Shown here: piece by piece, positions 8,543 to 17,033 of the stretch
Numbering within the stretch: the first letter of the stretch is position 1
Layout of the letters: the number at the start of each line of letters is the position of its first letter
Assembly (NCBI GenBank): GCA_905373475.1
Contig: CAJPTC010000012.1
Location: 3,939-67,938 of the forward strand
From: Bacteroidia bacterium
GTDB taxonomy: Bacteria; Bacteroidota; Bacteroidia; Bacteroidales; CAJPTX01
Direction: 5' to 3'
DNA: 64,000 nucleotides
Notes under the pieces: generated by a model
The model's database searches: none
What the model saw: only the letters and a program-made list of their open reading frames with translations
Told to the model about the DNA's origin: nothing
Position numbers and translations under genes: made by a program

Positions 8543-9208
8543 CTATTGGGCAATAATTGAGCCGTCTGCCATACGCACTATGAGGTCGGACTGATCGGCA
8601 AGTAACGGATCGTGCGTTACGATTACAAAAGTCTGGTGGAACTCGTCTCTAAGGCGGAAAAAAAGAGCGTGTAGCTCCTCTTTATTGCCCGTATCCAAAT
8701 TCCCCGAAGGTTCGTCGGCAAGTATGAGTTTCGGGTTGTTGATAAGTGCCCGCGCCACTGCCACACGCTGCTGTTCACCCCCAGAAAGTTGGTGAGGTTT
8801 GTGATGAAGGCGTTCACTTAATCCCAGAAAGGCAAGAAGGTCAGCTGCACGCTGACGGATTCTACCATAGCTTACTCCATGAATTAGGGCAGGGATGCAA
8901 ACGTTTTCTAGCGCCGAGAACTCTGGAAGTAGATGGTGAAACTGAAAAACAAATCCTATTTCACGATTACGGAAATGCGCTAACCTGTTCCCGCGCAAGG
9001 CAAATGCATCTGTACCCCCTATGCGTACCTGCCCCGCATCTGGGCGAAGCATCGTACCGAGAATTTGCAATAGCGTAGTCTTCCCTGCCCCAGAAGGACC
9101 AACAATGGTAACAACAGATGATGCGGGAATAGAAAGGGAAACCGCACGAAGAACTTCAAGCTGTTCGTAACGCTTCCATACATCGCGAACCTCAACCAAC
9201 GTGTCCAT
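8543..9208 (-). CDS. lolD: Lipoprotein-releasing ABC transporter ATPase
   Basis: A 221-residue ABC ATPase of the MacB/LolD group. Walker A is GPSGAGKTT near residue 37, the Q-loop is in FQFHHLLPEF, the signature is LSGGEQQRVAVARAL, and Walker B is LILADEPSGNLD. LolD drives the LolCE complex that extracts lipoproteins from the inner membrane. The FQFHHLLPEF stretch is characteristic of LolD. The membrane partners are not in this window, as is usual in Bacteroidetes where lolD is often separate. The gene lies 5 bases after the acetyltransferase gene. Another LolD/MacB-like substrate cannot be ruled out. Confidence 0.9.
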   Translation of the reverse strand: MDTLVEVRDVWKRYEQLEVLRAVSLSIPASSVVTIVGPSGAGKTTLLQILGTMLRPDAGQVRIGGTDAFALRGNRLAHFRNREIGFVFQFHHLLPEFSALENVCIPALIHGVSYGRIRQRAADLLAFLGLSERLHHKPHQLSGGEQQRVAVARALINNPKLILADEPSGNLDTGNKEELHALFFRLRDEFHQTFVIVTHDPLLADQSDLIVRMADGSIIAQ

Positions 9209-9213
9209 ACAGA

Positions 9214-9795
9214 TTAGTATGGTTTCTTGGGCACTCTATCAGTGCGATAGACAAGCCCTCTCAATTCTTCAATAGCCTGTGCAAGCAACTGAGGAGAGAG
9301 ATTGGCATCGCTTGACATGAGATACAAAGGAACGTCGGGGAGCGAAATCTGGTAGGGCGGCTGCTTGTAGTCACTCTTTACTACGGCAAGCCCCTCGCGC
9401 TCGTAGAATTTCAGACGTCGCATTTGTAAGTCACTCTCAGGCGGTTCTACCTCTATGAGAAGCGGTTTCTCTAGGTTTGCCAACACGGTACGCAATAAGA
9501 GACGACCCTTGCCCCGATTGCGCAAATCGGGATCAACGGCAAAATGCTCCCCGTAGACTACACTGCTAAGAATCCAAAAATGCATCATACCGATGCACTT
9601 ATCTTTCAGAAAGATGCGGTAGAAATAAACAATATCCAGAGACAGAGCCTGCGACATACTTTCAACCGTTCTTCGTTCTGTGAACGGGAAAGCTCCCATA
9701 TAGAGTGGAACAATATCAAGTAGCTCCACGGGACTCTTCGTCCGCCTTATCTCCAGTTCTCCGATGTGTAAACCATCTAGAGCCACAATACTCAT
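9214..9795 (-). CDS. GNAT family N-acetyltransferase
   Basis: A 193-residue protein with the GNAT fold: the stretch EHFAVDPDLRNRGKGRLLL carries the acetyl-CoA pyrophosphate loop (R/Q-x-x-G-x-G/A, here RNRGKG), and LKFYEREGL is the later motif B helix. The acceptor is unknown. The start is one base after the pyruvate kinase stop, and lolD follows 5 bases later, so it is co-transcribed with both. Confidence 0.85.
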   Translation of the reverse strand: MSIVALDGLHIGELEIRRTKSPVELLDIVPLYMGAFPFTERRTVESMSQALSLDIVYFYRIFLKDKCIGMMHFWILSSVVYGEHFAVDPDLRNRGKGRLLLRTVLANLEKPLLIEVEPPESDLQMRRLKFYEREGLAVVKSDYKQPPYQISLPDVPLYLMSSDANLSPQLLAQAIEELRGLVYRTDRVPKKPY

Positions 9796-9796
9796 C

Positions 9797-11218
9797 TTAC
9801 TTCGTACCTGTTTCCAGGATGCTCTTTACTTGGCAGATCTCCACAAACGATGCGCCATTAGTAGAACCGAAACTCCCCGCTAGAACCAAAATAAAATCTT
9901 CTCGTGCGATTTTCCCTTTTTGCATCAGGGTCTCTACGGCGCTCGTTATGAACGCATCGCGCGAAGCATAGCGAGGCATGCTCATGGGTTCAACGCCGTA
10001 AGAGAGCTGCAATTCGCGCTTTACATATTCTTGATAGCACATTGCGTAAACAGGGATCTGACCCCTAAATGCAGCTAGATAGCGAGCAGTACGCCCTGTA
10101 ATCGTATCCGTTATTATGGCACGTATCGGCATACTCTCACAAGCTCTCACCGACACGCGTGCCAAGGTTTCCGTTAGCGGATTGGAAACTCGGTGTAGTT
10201 TTTGGTCGAGATCTTTTGGGATGTGCTTCTCTATCTCCTCTGCAATGCGTGCCATGGTTTGCACAGCCTCCACGGGATATTTCCCATTCGCCGTTTCGCC
10301 ACTAAGCATTATGGCATCTACGCGCTGGTAAATTGCATTCGCCACATCACTGATCTCTGCACGCGTAGGGCGTGGGTTCTCAATCATCGTATGAAGCATT
10401 TGCGTCGCAATGATTACGGGCTTCTTGCTCTCAATACACTTCTTCACAATCATGCGCTGCGCGGGCGGTACGCACTCTCCTGGGATCTCAATTCCCAAGT
10501 CGCCACGTGCTACCATTATCCCATAGGCATGGTCAAGAATCTGATCTATATTATCAATCCCCTGCTGATTTTCAATCTTTGCAATGATACGCGCATCGCT
10601 CCCCTCCCCTCGCATAAATTCTTTCACACGTTCTATATCCTCACGCGTACGCACGAAGGAATGCGCTATAAAACGAACGTTCTTCTGAGCCGCTACGCGC
10701 AAGAATTGTTCATCTCGTTCGCTCAAAGCGGGTAAATCTATCGGTATTCCAGGGATGTTTACACTCTTGCGACGTTTGATAACTCCATCCGTCTGCGGTA
10801 TACATATCACCGAACTTCCCGCCTTTTTAGATACGACGAGTTCTAGCGCACCATCGTCTATCAGCACTCTACTTCCCTCACAGATTGTATCAAGGAAACG
10901 ATCTGAAGTGAGATAAAGAGTACCTCCTCGCGAAACACCTTCAATATTGCCCAATATTTCAATGGGTTGCCCAGCTACAACCTCCAAATCGTCGCCATGC
11001 GCAGAGGTTCGTAACTCTGGACCTTTGGTATCTACCAGTAGTGCTGCATCTGGGGCATACTCTCGTAGTTTATCTATCATCTCTCCCATCTCTTCGGGCG
11101 TCTGATGCGCCGTATTGAGACGGAAGACATTCACGCCTGCTTCTAAAAGAGAGGTAATAAACTCCCTGTCATAATGCAAACTGGAAAGAGTAGCAACAAT
11201 CTTGGTACGCTTTGTCAT
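9797..11218 (-). CDS. pyk: Pyruvate kinase
   Basis: Pyruvate kinase transfers phosphate from phosphoenolpyruvate to ADP, the last step of glycolysis. The 473-residue protein starts MTKRTKIVATLSS and carries FRLNTAH, LLVDTKGPELR, the catalytic lysine in IAKIENQQGIDN, VARGDLGIEIP, and the regulatory-loop area AIMLSGETANGKYPVE, all family signatures. The start at 11218 is chosen because a strong ribosome binding site (GAGGAGG) lies directly before it; the 25-codon extension upstream is unlike other kinases. fbp is 55 bases upstream on the same strand. Confidence 0.95.
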   Translation of the reverse strand: MTKRTKIVATLSSLHYDREFITSLLEAGVNVFRLNTAHQTPEEMGEMIDKLREYAPDAALLVDTKGPELRTSAHGDDLEVVAGQPIEILGNIEGVSRGGTLYLTSDRFLDTICEGSRVLIDDGALELVVSKKAGSSVICIPQTDGVIKRRKSVNIPGIPIDLPALSERDEQFLRVAAQKNVRFIAHSFVRTREDIERVKEFMRGEGSDARIIAKIENQQGIDNIDQILDHAYGIMVARGDLGIEIPGECVPPAQRMIVKKCIESKKPVIIATQMLHTMIENPRPTRAEISDVANAIYQRVDAIMLSGETANGKYPVEAVQTMARIAEEIEKHIPKDLDQKLHRVSNPLTETLARVSVRACESMPIRAIITDTITGRTARYLAAFRGQIPVYAMCYQEYVKRELQLSYGVEPMSMPRYASRDAFITSAVETLMQKGKIAREDFILVLAGSFGSTNGASFVEICQVKSILETGTK

Positions 11219-11273
11219 AGCAACCTCCTCATAAAAATAAACAGCCCCACACCTTTGCCGCAAAGAGAACCCC

Positions 11274-12293
11274 TTAGCGGTCGTTTTCCTCAATGCAACG
11301 CATTACGTCTTCCACCATTCCCTTAGAGCCAACGAATAGCGGCGTACGCTCGTGTACAGATTGTGGCACGATATCGAGAATCCGTTGCACGCCATTCGTA
11401 GCCATACCGCCAGCTTGCTCGGCCAGAAGTGCCATAGGATTGCACTCATACAACAGACGCAATTTACCACGAGGCGCATCTGCCGTTGCAGGATAAATGT
11501 AAATACCCCCTTTGAGCAAATTGCGATGAAAATCGGCTACCAACGAACCTATATAGCGCCCTTTGTAAGGCTTTTTGTTGGCAGGGTCGTGCTTCTGACA
11601 ATCGGCAATATACGTTTGTAAACCCTTAGAGAACTGCTTAAGATATCCCTCATTGGTACTATAAATCGTACCTTTTTCAGGCGTTGTGATACTACCATGC
11701 GAAAGACAAAATTCGCCAATACTTGGGTCTAGTGTAAAACCATAAACACCCCGTCCCGTGGTATAAACCAACATGGTAGAACTTCCGTAAATTACGTAGC
11801 CAGCGGCACACTGCATACGCCCAGGTTGCAAGAAATCTTCTTCGCGCGCCACTTCGCCACGCGCCGAGATACGCCGATAGATACTAAAAATAGTACCTAT
11901 CGAAACATTGACGTCGATATTTGACGACCCATCAAGAGGATCCATGCAGACGATGTAGTTCCCATTTTTGGCCAGGTCTGTATCAAAGATTATAGACTCC
12001 TGATTCTCTTCGGAAACCACACCGCAACATTCACCGCTATTGCGGCAGGCCATAATGAACTGCTCATTGGCAAGAACATCTAACTTTTTCTGTTCTTCGC
12101 CCTGGACATTAGAAGAGCCCGCATCGCCTAGTATATCTACTAAGCCAGCCTTGTTCACCTTTTTGTTAACAATTTTCGCCGCCACAGCAAGGTGGTACAG
12201 CAAGCGAGAGAATTCGCCAGAGGCGTACGGAAAGTCCGCCTGACGATCAATAATAAACTGGTTGAGCGTAACCACACGATAGGTAGATGCCAT
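11274..12293 (-). CDS. fbp: Fructose-1,6-bisphosphatase, class I
   Basis: FBPase hydrolyses fructose-1,6-bisphosphate to fructose-6-phosphate, the committed step of gluconeogenesis. The 339-residue length and motifs fit class I: SEENQES, the metal-binding DPLDGSSNIDVNVSIGTIF, and the substrate loop RYIGSLVADFHRNLLKGGIY. Many Bacteroidetes use a class III enzyme instead, so a class I gene is a useful marker. It leads the cluster with pyk, placing a gluconeogenic and a glycolytic enzyme on one likely transcript. Confidence 0.95.
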   Translation of the reverse strand: MASTYRVVTLNQFIIDRQADFPYASGEFSRLLYHLAVAAKIVNKKVNKAGLVDILGDAGSSNVQGEEQKKLDVLANEQFIMACRNSGECCGVVSEENQESIIFDTDLAKNGNYIVCMDPLDGSSNIDVNVSIGTIFSIYRRISARGEVAREEDFLQPGRMQCAAGYVIYGSSTMLVYTTGRGVYGFTLDPSIGEFCLSHGSITTPEKGTIYSTNEGYLKQFSKGLQTYIADCQKHDPANKKPYKGRYIGSLVADFHRNLLKGGIYIYPATADAPRGKLRLLYECNPMALLAEQAGGMATNGVQRILDIVPQSVHERTPLFVGSKGMVEDVMRCIEENDR

Positions 12294-12323
12294 GACGTAA
12301 CTGCATATCTTTTCTTAACATTC

Positions 12324-12331
12324 CAAATATA
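12324..12331 (-). promoter_or_regulatory. -7 promoter element for the fbp-pyk cluster
   Basis: TATATTTG on the minus strand fits TAnnTTTG, 31 bases before the fbp ATG. Confidence 0.65.
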
Positions 12332-12728
12332 CGCATTTTTGGTTCGCTCCGTCATTCCACCACAGAATAGTGCTTATAATAACCGAACTCCGCCTAATCC
12401 AGACTCCGCACTCTATACGCTCAGAGAGGCCCCTCCGCATTATACCTCAGTTCTACCCCTGCAAGAATTTATTTTAGCTTCTTGGAGAGAGGGATCGTCT
12501 TCTCTCGATTTTTGTAAGTGATTAATTGCCTCAAAAATAGTGTACTTAATCTTTCGCTAAGATATGCTGCCTCCTCTTTTATTTTTCTCTTGTGGAAAGG
12601 TATCTTTTATCGCTTACAATTGATGTGGAGAAAATGTAATGAGTGAATCGAAATGCGCAGGTGCAAACCTTTGAAGATTATACCTCCTGATCTCAACTTA
12701 ACAAACTGGTATCCCTTAATTATTAAAA

Positions 12729-12758
12729 GACAAGGGTACGTATATACGTACCCTTGTC
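12729..12758. terminator. Perfect 30-bp palindrome, possible bidirectional terminator
   Basis: Two 15-base arms (GACAAGGGTACGTAT and its complement) abut with no spacer. A-rich sequence precedes and CCTTTATTTTTT follows, so the hairpin could end transcripts on either strand. No gene for it to serve is obvious, because the nearest upstream minus-strand gene has its own terminator at 12945. Confidence 0.55.
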
Positions 12759-12944
12759 CTTTATTTTTTCGTTTGCCTACCACCAAACAACGATTTCAAC
12801 ATCAGGATGATCTTTTACAGAAAAGACAAGCGTAAGACGTTCGGTTGGTTTCTGCAACCTATTTTGAGTGCTGAAGAGAAATTCGGGAAAAGAGTAAAGC
12901 ACTGGCAGAAGAGAAAGACAGACAGGAAATCAACTAAAATAAAA

Positions 12945-12989
12945 AGGGAGAGAAAGAATCTTTCTTACTCAAAAGACCTTTCTCTCCCT
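12945..12989 (-). terminator. Terminator of the TlpA-like gene
   Basis: On the minus strand, AGGGAGAGAAAG pairs perfectly with CTTTCTCTCCCT (12 bp, 21-base loop) and is followed by TTTTATTTTAG, 27 bases past the stop. Confidence 0.85.
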
Positions 12990-13016
12990 ACAATCTATCG
13001 TGTCGTGTATTCGTAC

Positions 13017-14459
13017 CTACTTCTTCAGCAGATCATCTAGGATAGCAGCTAGCGACTCTACCCCAATACGTTTGATAACAATTTTGTGATTCTTGTCTAG
13101 CACGTAAATCACTGGCGTACTGTAAATGTCGTAATTGTCATGGAAACCCGTCTTGCGGTACGGATCCCATACATTTATCCACCACTCAAGCTTGTGTTCA
13201 AACACATACTTCTGCCATTCAGGACCATCGCCCGTCGTCATAAAGCCTATTACATGCAAGCGCTTCGGATCATACTTCCGCGCAATACTATCAATCTTCG
13301 GGATGGCAACCTTACAATGGCTACAACTCGGTTCCCAGAACACCAGAACAGTTGCATCTGCCTTGTCTTTTGCTAATTCGAAGCTTTGCGCATTGAGCGT
13401 CTCGACCTTAAAGTTTGGTGCAACTGCCCACAACAGATTGGGCTTAATATGTGCTACCCGATCCTTCAGTTTCGTAAGGAACTCCTCATCAACCCATGGT
13501 GTGCGACCTGCTAAATAATATTTCTCAGCAATGTGTACAAAAACGGCATCCATTCCAATAATTTCAGAACTCTGATATTTGTTGAGTAGATAACTCGTCC
13601 AGAAACGGAATGTCTCCGTATTGAGATATGCTCGTTCCAGTATCTTGTCACAGTACTTGTTTAGAGTATCAGGTATCTGGAGGATCATCTTGTCGAGGAA
13701 ATGATTGACTTTAGGAAGCACCAACGGTGTACGTAGTAGGGAAGAGGAGGCTAAATTGATATTATCGAGATAATGCTCACTATTGTAGGTATAACTCCAC
13801 ATCCAGCGCGCTGAGTCTACATTCTTTACAGTAGGTGCAGGCTGAAAGTCAGGCAACGCAATAGGAATAGTAGCACGTACAAACTCACCTAATACATCAT
13901 TACCGTGTTTCTCTAGCAAAGTCTTGTGATAATTCTTTACCTCAACATCTAATTCTTTGTACTTATCCCGAATCTCCTCCCTTCTTTTTTCTGCTGTCGG
14001 ATCATCAGCCGGAAGTGCACGTACTATACTATCCTCCTTACGTACCTTTTCTCCTTTCTGCTGCATTCGCCCCATAAATGTTTGAAAATCAAGAAAAGCC
14101 TGACTCAAAGATGCGCCTTCTACCTTTTGTGTATTGCGAAGATCTGCCATATCTACAGAAAAGGTAAACTTCTGCTGATCGCCAATAAGCAGATCGAGTG
14201 ACTCGCCACTGGGCAAAAGGAACAAGTAAAGTCCTTTCGCAAGACTCGAATCTCGTTTGAAGGTTGCATGCCCTTTCGCATCCAATTTCGCAGTATCCTG
14301 CACATAACGCCCTTCACCAAAGTAATAACCGAATATAATAGACGAATCGCGCAAACCATTCACCTGTAAATCAATTTTATACTGCGCATTTGCCACACTC
14401 CCTAGTGCAAAGAGTAGTGATAAAAACACTATTCGCAAAAAACTATTCTGTAATGTCAT
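13017..14459 (-). CDS. Secreted TlpA-like thioredoxin-fold protein
   Basis: A 480-residue exported protein with a Sec signal peptide (cleavage near ANA-QYK). Residues 25-120 are a beta-rich domain like DUF4369, which often precedes thioredoxin domains in Bacteroidetes. The middle is helical (DUF5106-like) with a charged stretch around residues 140-180. The C-terminal thioredoxin domain has VLVFWEPSCSHCKVAIPKID, with the CxxC pair near residues 379-382, and the cis-proline region STPVIYVLD. It is likely a periplasmic thiol oxidoreductase or a reductant carrier; substrates are unknown. It stands alone with its own promoter and terminator. Confidence 0.88.
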   Translation of the reverse strand: MTLQNSFLRIVFLSLLFALGSVANAQYKIDLQVNGLRDSSIIFGYYFGEGRYVQDTAKLDAKGHATFKRDSSLAKGLYLFLLPSGESLDLLIGDQQKFTFSVDMADLRNTQKVEGASLSQAFLDFQTFMGRMQQKGEKVRKEDSIVRALPADDPTAEKRREEIRDKYKELDVEVKNYHKTLLEKHGNDVLGEFVRATIPIALPDFQPAPTVKNVDSARWMWSYTYNSEHYLDNINLASSSLLRTPLVLPKVNHFLDKMILQIPDTLNKYCDKILERAYLNTETFRFWTSYLLNKYQSSEIIGMDAVFVHIAEKYYLAGRTPWVDEEFLTKLKDRVAHIKPNLLWAVAPNFKVETLNAQSFELAKDKADATVLVFWEPSCSHCKVAIPKIDSIARKYDPKRLHVIGFMTTGDGPEWQKYVFEHKLEWWINVWDPYRKTGFHDNYDIYSTPVIYVLDKNHKIVIKRIGVESLAAILDDLLKK

Positions 14460-14490
14460 TGTATCTCCACTATTTTACGAACTCCATACG

Positions 14491-14498
14491 CAAAAATA
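14491..14498 (-). promoter_or_regulatory. -7 promoter element for the TlpA-like gene
   Basis: TATTTTTG on the minus strand fits TAnnTTTG, 32 bases before the ATG. Confidence 0.65.
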
Positions 14499-14567
14499 CG
14501 AAAAGAATAACCGCTTTTCTCCTCTTATGCGCCAATTGTATCAATGGGAACGACTAAGTCCCGCCTT

Positions 14568-15581
14568 TTATTGATAACGCAGCAAAATACTGACAGGAAG
14601 GTGATCGCTGTAGCCTTCGCGAAAACGAAAACCATAGTAAGTTCGCTTAGGTCGTTGACCGCCGTACTCCAAATCAGGTTCAAAGAGAAAAGCAGGCAAA
14701 CGCTCTTTAGCATCAGCTTGTAAACAGCACCCTGTGCCTTCACAAATGGCAGGCGATAAAAAGAACATATCTATCGTCTGCCAATCGCCATTATACTGAT
14801 AGGTAGGGTAGCGCCTGTAAGGCAATTGTGTGCACTGTGCAAGATTGATGAGTTTCCCTTGCAAACGAGCACTATCTAGAACAGGAGAAGCAAATGATTG
14901 GAAGATGACATCATCGGGGGTAGTATTCATATCGCCCATTACAACAATCTTGGCTGCTATATCGCACTTACGCACCGAGTCGAGCACATTCTGTAATTGG
15001 TATGCTGCCGCATGCACTATCCGTCTTTCTGATGTAGCAGCAGATAATTTGGACGGCCAATGGCAGAGTACAAAATGAATAGTATCGCTTTTCCCTACTC
15101 GAAAAGAGGCATACAACATCTCACGAGTAGGATACACGAGCGTATCATACTCCGAACGAACGCCTACCCATCTACAATTTCGGAAATGTAATAGCTCGCG
15201 CTGATAGAGAAGAGCGACATCTATACCACGATGATCGGGTGAATCGCGATGCAAGATAGACCATTTAGTATGGGAAAGCGGGGTACGATAAACCAGTTCG
15301 TTAAGCGCACGACGGTCATCTACCTCACAAAGACCTATTATGCCAATAGCATCCCACTGTGCATAAGCTCGTAGGCTTGCCGATATGGCTTGTGCCTTCT
15401 GCTGGAACTGTGAGATCGCGACTCGTTCAAACGCAGAAGGCGTTGGTAACGTACTATCGCGCCAAACGGTAGGACACAAAAAGTTCTCTACGTTGTACGA
15501 AATGACAAGAAACTCTTTCGGCTCTTGTGCCATAGCCACAGTAGAAAATAGCACGGATATAATGAAGATAAACGAACGCAT
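14568..15581 (-). CDS. Secreted endonuclease/exonuclease/phosphatase family protein
   Basis: A 337-residue protein with a signal peptide (VAMA-QEP) and all main motifs of the EEP fold, the DNase I/exonuclease III/inositol phosphatase group: SYNVENF (metal site Asn), GLCEVDD (Glu), HRGIDVALLY, CHWPS, MGDMNTTPDD and the final SDHLPV (catalytic His). It is therefore a metal-dependent phosphodiesterase or phosphatase outside the cytoplasm. The substrate, extracellular DNA or another phosphoester, cannot be decided from sequence. It follows the RRM gene, separated by a terminator. Confidence 0.9.
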   Translation of the reverse strand: MRSFIFIISVLFSTVAMAQEPKEFLVISYNVENFLCPTVWRDSTLPTPSAFERVAISQFQQKAQAISASLRAYAQWDAIGIIGLCEVDDRRALNELVYRTPLSHTKWSILHRDSPDHRGIDVALLYQRELLHFRNCRWVGVRSEYDTLVYPTREMLYASFRVGKSDTIHFVLCHWPSKLSAATSERRIVHAAAYQLQNVLDSVRKCDIAAKIVVMGDMNTTPDDVIFQSFASPVLDSARLQGKLINLAQCTQLPYRRYPTYQYNGDWQTIDMFFLSPAICEGTGCCLQADAKERLPAFLFEPDLEYGGQRPKRTYYGFRFREGYSDHLPVSILLRYQ

Positions 15582-15602
15582 CCGTAAGAATTTTGGTAAA
15601 AA

Positions 15603-15637
15603 GAAACGGAGTCAAAGAGCAAAACCCTCTGACTCCG
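15603..15637 (-). terminator. Terminator of the RRM protein gene
   Basis: On the minus strand CGGAGTCAGAGGG pairs with the complementary arm ending GACTCCG, with one bulge, and is followed by TTTCTTTTTACC. Confidence 0.8.
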
Positions 15638-15686
15638 TGAATCTCCTTGTCAAAATGATTGCACAAGGAAAACGGGAACTGACGAT

Positions 15687-15974
15687 CTATCTATCGCCGT
15701 AGCCGCCGCGATGGTTACCACCTTCGCGAGGTGCACGTTCCTGTGCAACGTTTACCACGATGGTACGCCCCATGACTTCCGAACCGTTCAACTCGGTTAT
15801 TGCGCGTTGAGCTGCCTGATCGTCAGGCATTTCTACGAATCCGTAACCCTTGCTACGCCCCGTCGCACGATCCTTAATAATACGAGCAGTAGTTACTTCA
15901 CCGTAGTTAGAAAACAATGCGCTCAAATCGCCTTCCTGATAACGATACGGAAGACTTCCAACAAAAATGTTCAT
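15687..15974 (-). CDS. RNA-binding protein with single RRM domain
   Basis: A 95-residue protein made almost entirely of one RNA recognition motif: RNP2 is NIFVGSLPY at the N-terminus and RNP1 is SKGYGFVEM near residue 43. A short Arg/Gly-rich tail (EGGNHRGGYGDR) follows. Small RRM proteins of this type are abundant in Bacteroidetes and cyanobacteria and are thought to act as RNA chaperones or regulators, since many Bacteroidetes lack Hfq. Its own promoter and terminator make it monocistronic. Confidence 0.93.
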   Translation of the reverse strand: MNIFVGSLPYRYQEGDLSALFSNYGEVTTARIIKDRATGRSKGYGFVEMPDDQAAQRAITELNGSEVMGRTIVVNVAQERAPREGGNHRGGYGDR

Positions 15975-16006
15975 TTCACAAATAGAACTGTTAATCTTAC
16001 AACTAC

Positions 16007-16014
16007 CAAATGTA
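16007..16014 (-). promoter_or_regulatory. -7 promoter element for the RRM gene
   Basis: TACATTTG on the minus strand fits TAnnTTTG, 33 bases before the ATG. Confidence 0.65.
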
Positions 16015-16245
16015 ATACCGTATTTTTAATTAGTGCTTGAAATATATCCTCTATTTGCATTCCTTTGACTGAGGAGAACATATAATATGAACATTATCAA
16101 TATATTATGTAAGTGATTATCGTGAAAACTTTTTTGTCTCAATGTGTAGTTCTTTCTCAATTTGAGAAGTTTTAGCGCACTAATCCGCTCGACCAGACGA
16201 AACAAACAGACGAATTCTGTGATACAAAGCATTGTATTTTGGGCT

Positions 16246-16253
16246 ACCTTTGT
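16246..16253 (+). promoter_or_regulatory. -7 promoter element for yggS
   Basis: TACCTTTG fits TAnnTTTG, 30 bases before the ATG at 16283. It lies inside the upstream extension of the reading frame and so supports the shorter start. Confidence 0.65.
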
Positions 16254-16282
16254 TTCAGAATTACAAGCAGATACCGAACACA

Positions 16283-16966
16283 ATGCCTACCTATATAGCC
16301 GCTGCACTCACTCGTATTCGTCAAACACTTCCCCCACAGGTCACCCTTCTGGCTGTATCTAAAACGCACCCCGTAGAAATAATACAAGAAGCATACGATG
16401 CTGGGCAGCGCTGCTTTGGGGAAAACAAAGTACAAGAACTTTTAGCCAAAGCTCCTCTTTTGCCACAGGACATAGAGTGGCATCTCATTGGGCATTTACA
16501 AACGAACAAAGTACGCAGCGTTCTGCCCTACGTATCACTCATCCAATCGGTAGACTCATTGCGCCTCCTCAACACTATTGATACAGAGAGTGCTAAACTC
16601 GAACGCGTCACTCGCATTCTCCTACAAGTCCACATTGCACAGGAGGAAAGCAAATTTGGCTTCTCTCTAGAGGAGATACGCACATTATTGGCAGAAAAAG
16701 CTTTTACGCCCTACAAAAACATTCAGATTTGCGGTTTAATGGGAATGGCATCGCTCACCGAGAATAAGGCACAAATACGCCGTGAATTTGACTCACTAAA
16801 AACGCTGTTTGATGAAATTCGGAAGGGCGAACTTCTGCCTCTGTCTACCTTCTCCATACTCTCCATGGGTATGTCGGGCGACTATCCCATTGCCGTAGAA
16901 GCGGGTGCTACGCTTGTACGCGTCGGGAGTAGCATCTTCGGAGCACGAGATTATAGCACGAAATAG
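16283..16966 (+). CDS. yggS: PLP homeostasis protein, YggS/PROSC family
   Basis: A 227-residue alanine-racemase-like single-domain PLP-binding protein. The PLP lysine is in LLAVSKTHP near the N-terminus, followed by CFGENKVQEL, WHLIGHLQTNKV, QSVDS, the GLMGMA strand and SMGMSGDYPIAVEAGATLVRVGSSIFG, which binds the PLP phosphate. YggS proteins bind PLP and balance its supply; no catalysis is firmly known. The start at 16283 matches family length and the promoter position. The gene is convergent with the three lipoprotein genes. Confidence 0.95.
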   Translation: MPTYIAAALTRIRQTLPPQVTLLAVSKTHPVEIIQEAYDAGQRCFGENKVQELLAKAPLLPQDIEWHLIGHLQTNKVRSVLPYVSLIQSVDSLRLLNTIDTESAKLERVTRILLQVHIAQEESKFGFSLEEIRTLLAEKAFTPYKNIQICGLMGMASLTENKAQIRREFDSLKTLFDEIRKGELLPLSTFSILSMGMSGDYPIAVEAGATLVRVGSSIFGARDYSTK

Positions 16967-16970
16967 ACAA

Positions 16971-17005
16971 TAAAAAGCCCCGCTAGAGAACGACTCTAAC
17001 AGGGC
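16971..17005 (-). terminator. Terminator of the triple lipoprotein cluster
   Basis: On the minus strand GCCCTGTTAGAG pairs with CTCTAGCGGGGC around a TCGTT loop and is followed by TTTTTATTG. It ends just past the yggS stop. Confidence 0.8.
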
Positions 17006-17033
17006 ATAACCATCTAAAATCAGAACCCAAATC

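Larger units (their letters stand above)
12294..13016. other. Long intergenic region with two strong inverted repeats
   Basis: This 723-base gap holds the fbp promoter (12324), a perfect 30-bp palindrome (12729-12758) and the terminator of the TlpA-like gene (12945-12989). Short minus-strand frames read IFEAINHLQKS (about 12520) and VKDHPDVEIVVWW (about 12790), which look protein-like but lack a start codon, so no gene is called. Confidence 0.5.

Noticed and set aside
12440..12545. Minus-strand frame with IFEAINHLQKSREDD
   Set aside because: About 40 codons, no start codon, between stops; too short to call a gene or pseudogene.
12765..12940. Minus-strand frame ending VKDHPDVEIVVWW
   Set aside because: Protein-like at the end, but there is no ATG and the frame starts just after a terminator; kept only as a remark.
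12807..13040. A 77-residue plus-strand frame rich in Lys and Arg
   Set aside because: It crosses the terminator hairpin of the opposite gene, runs into that gene and has a composition expected of A-rich DNA.
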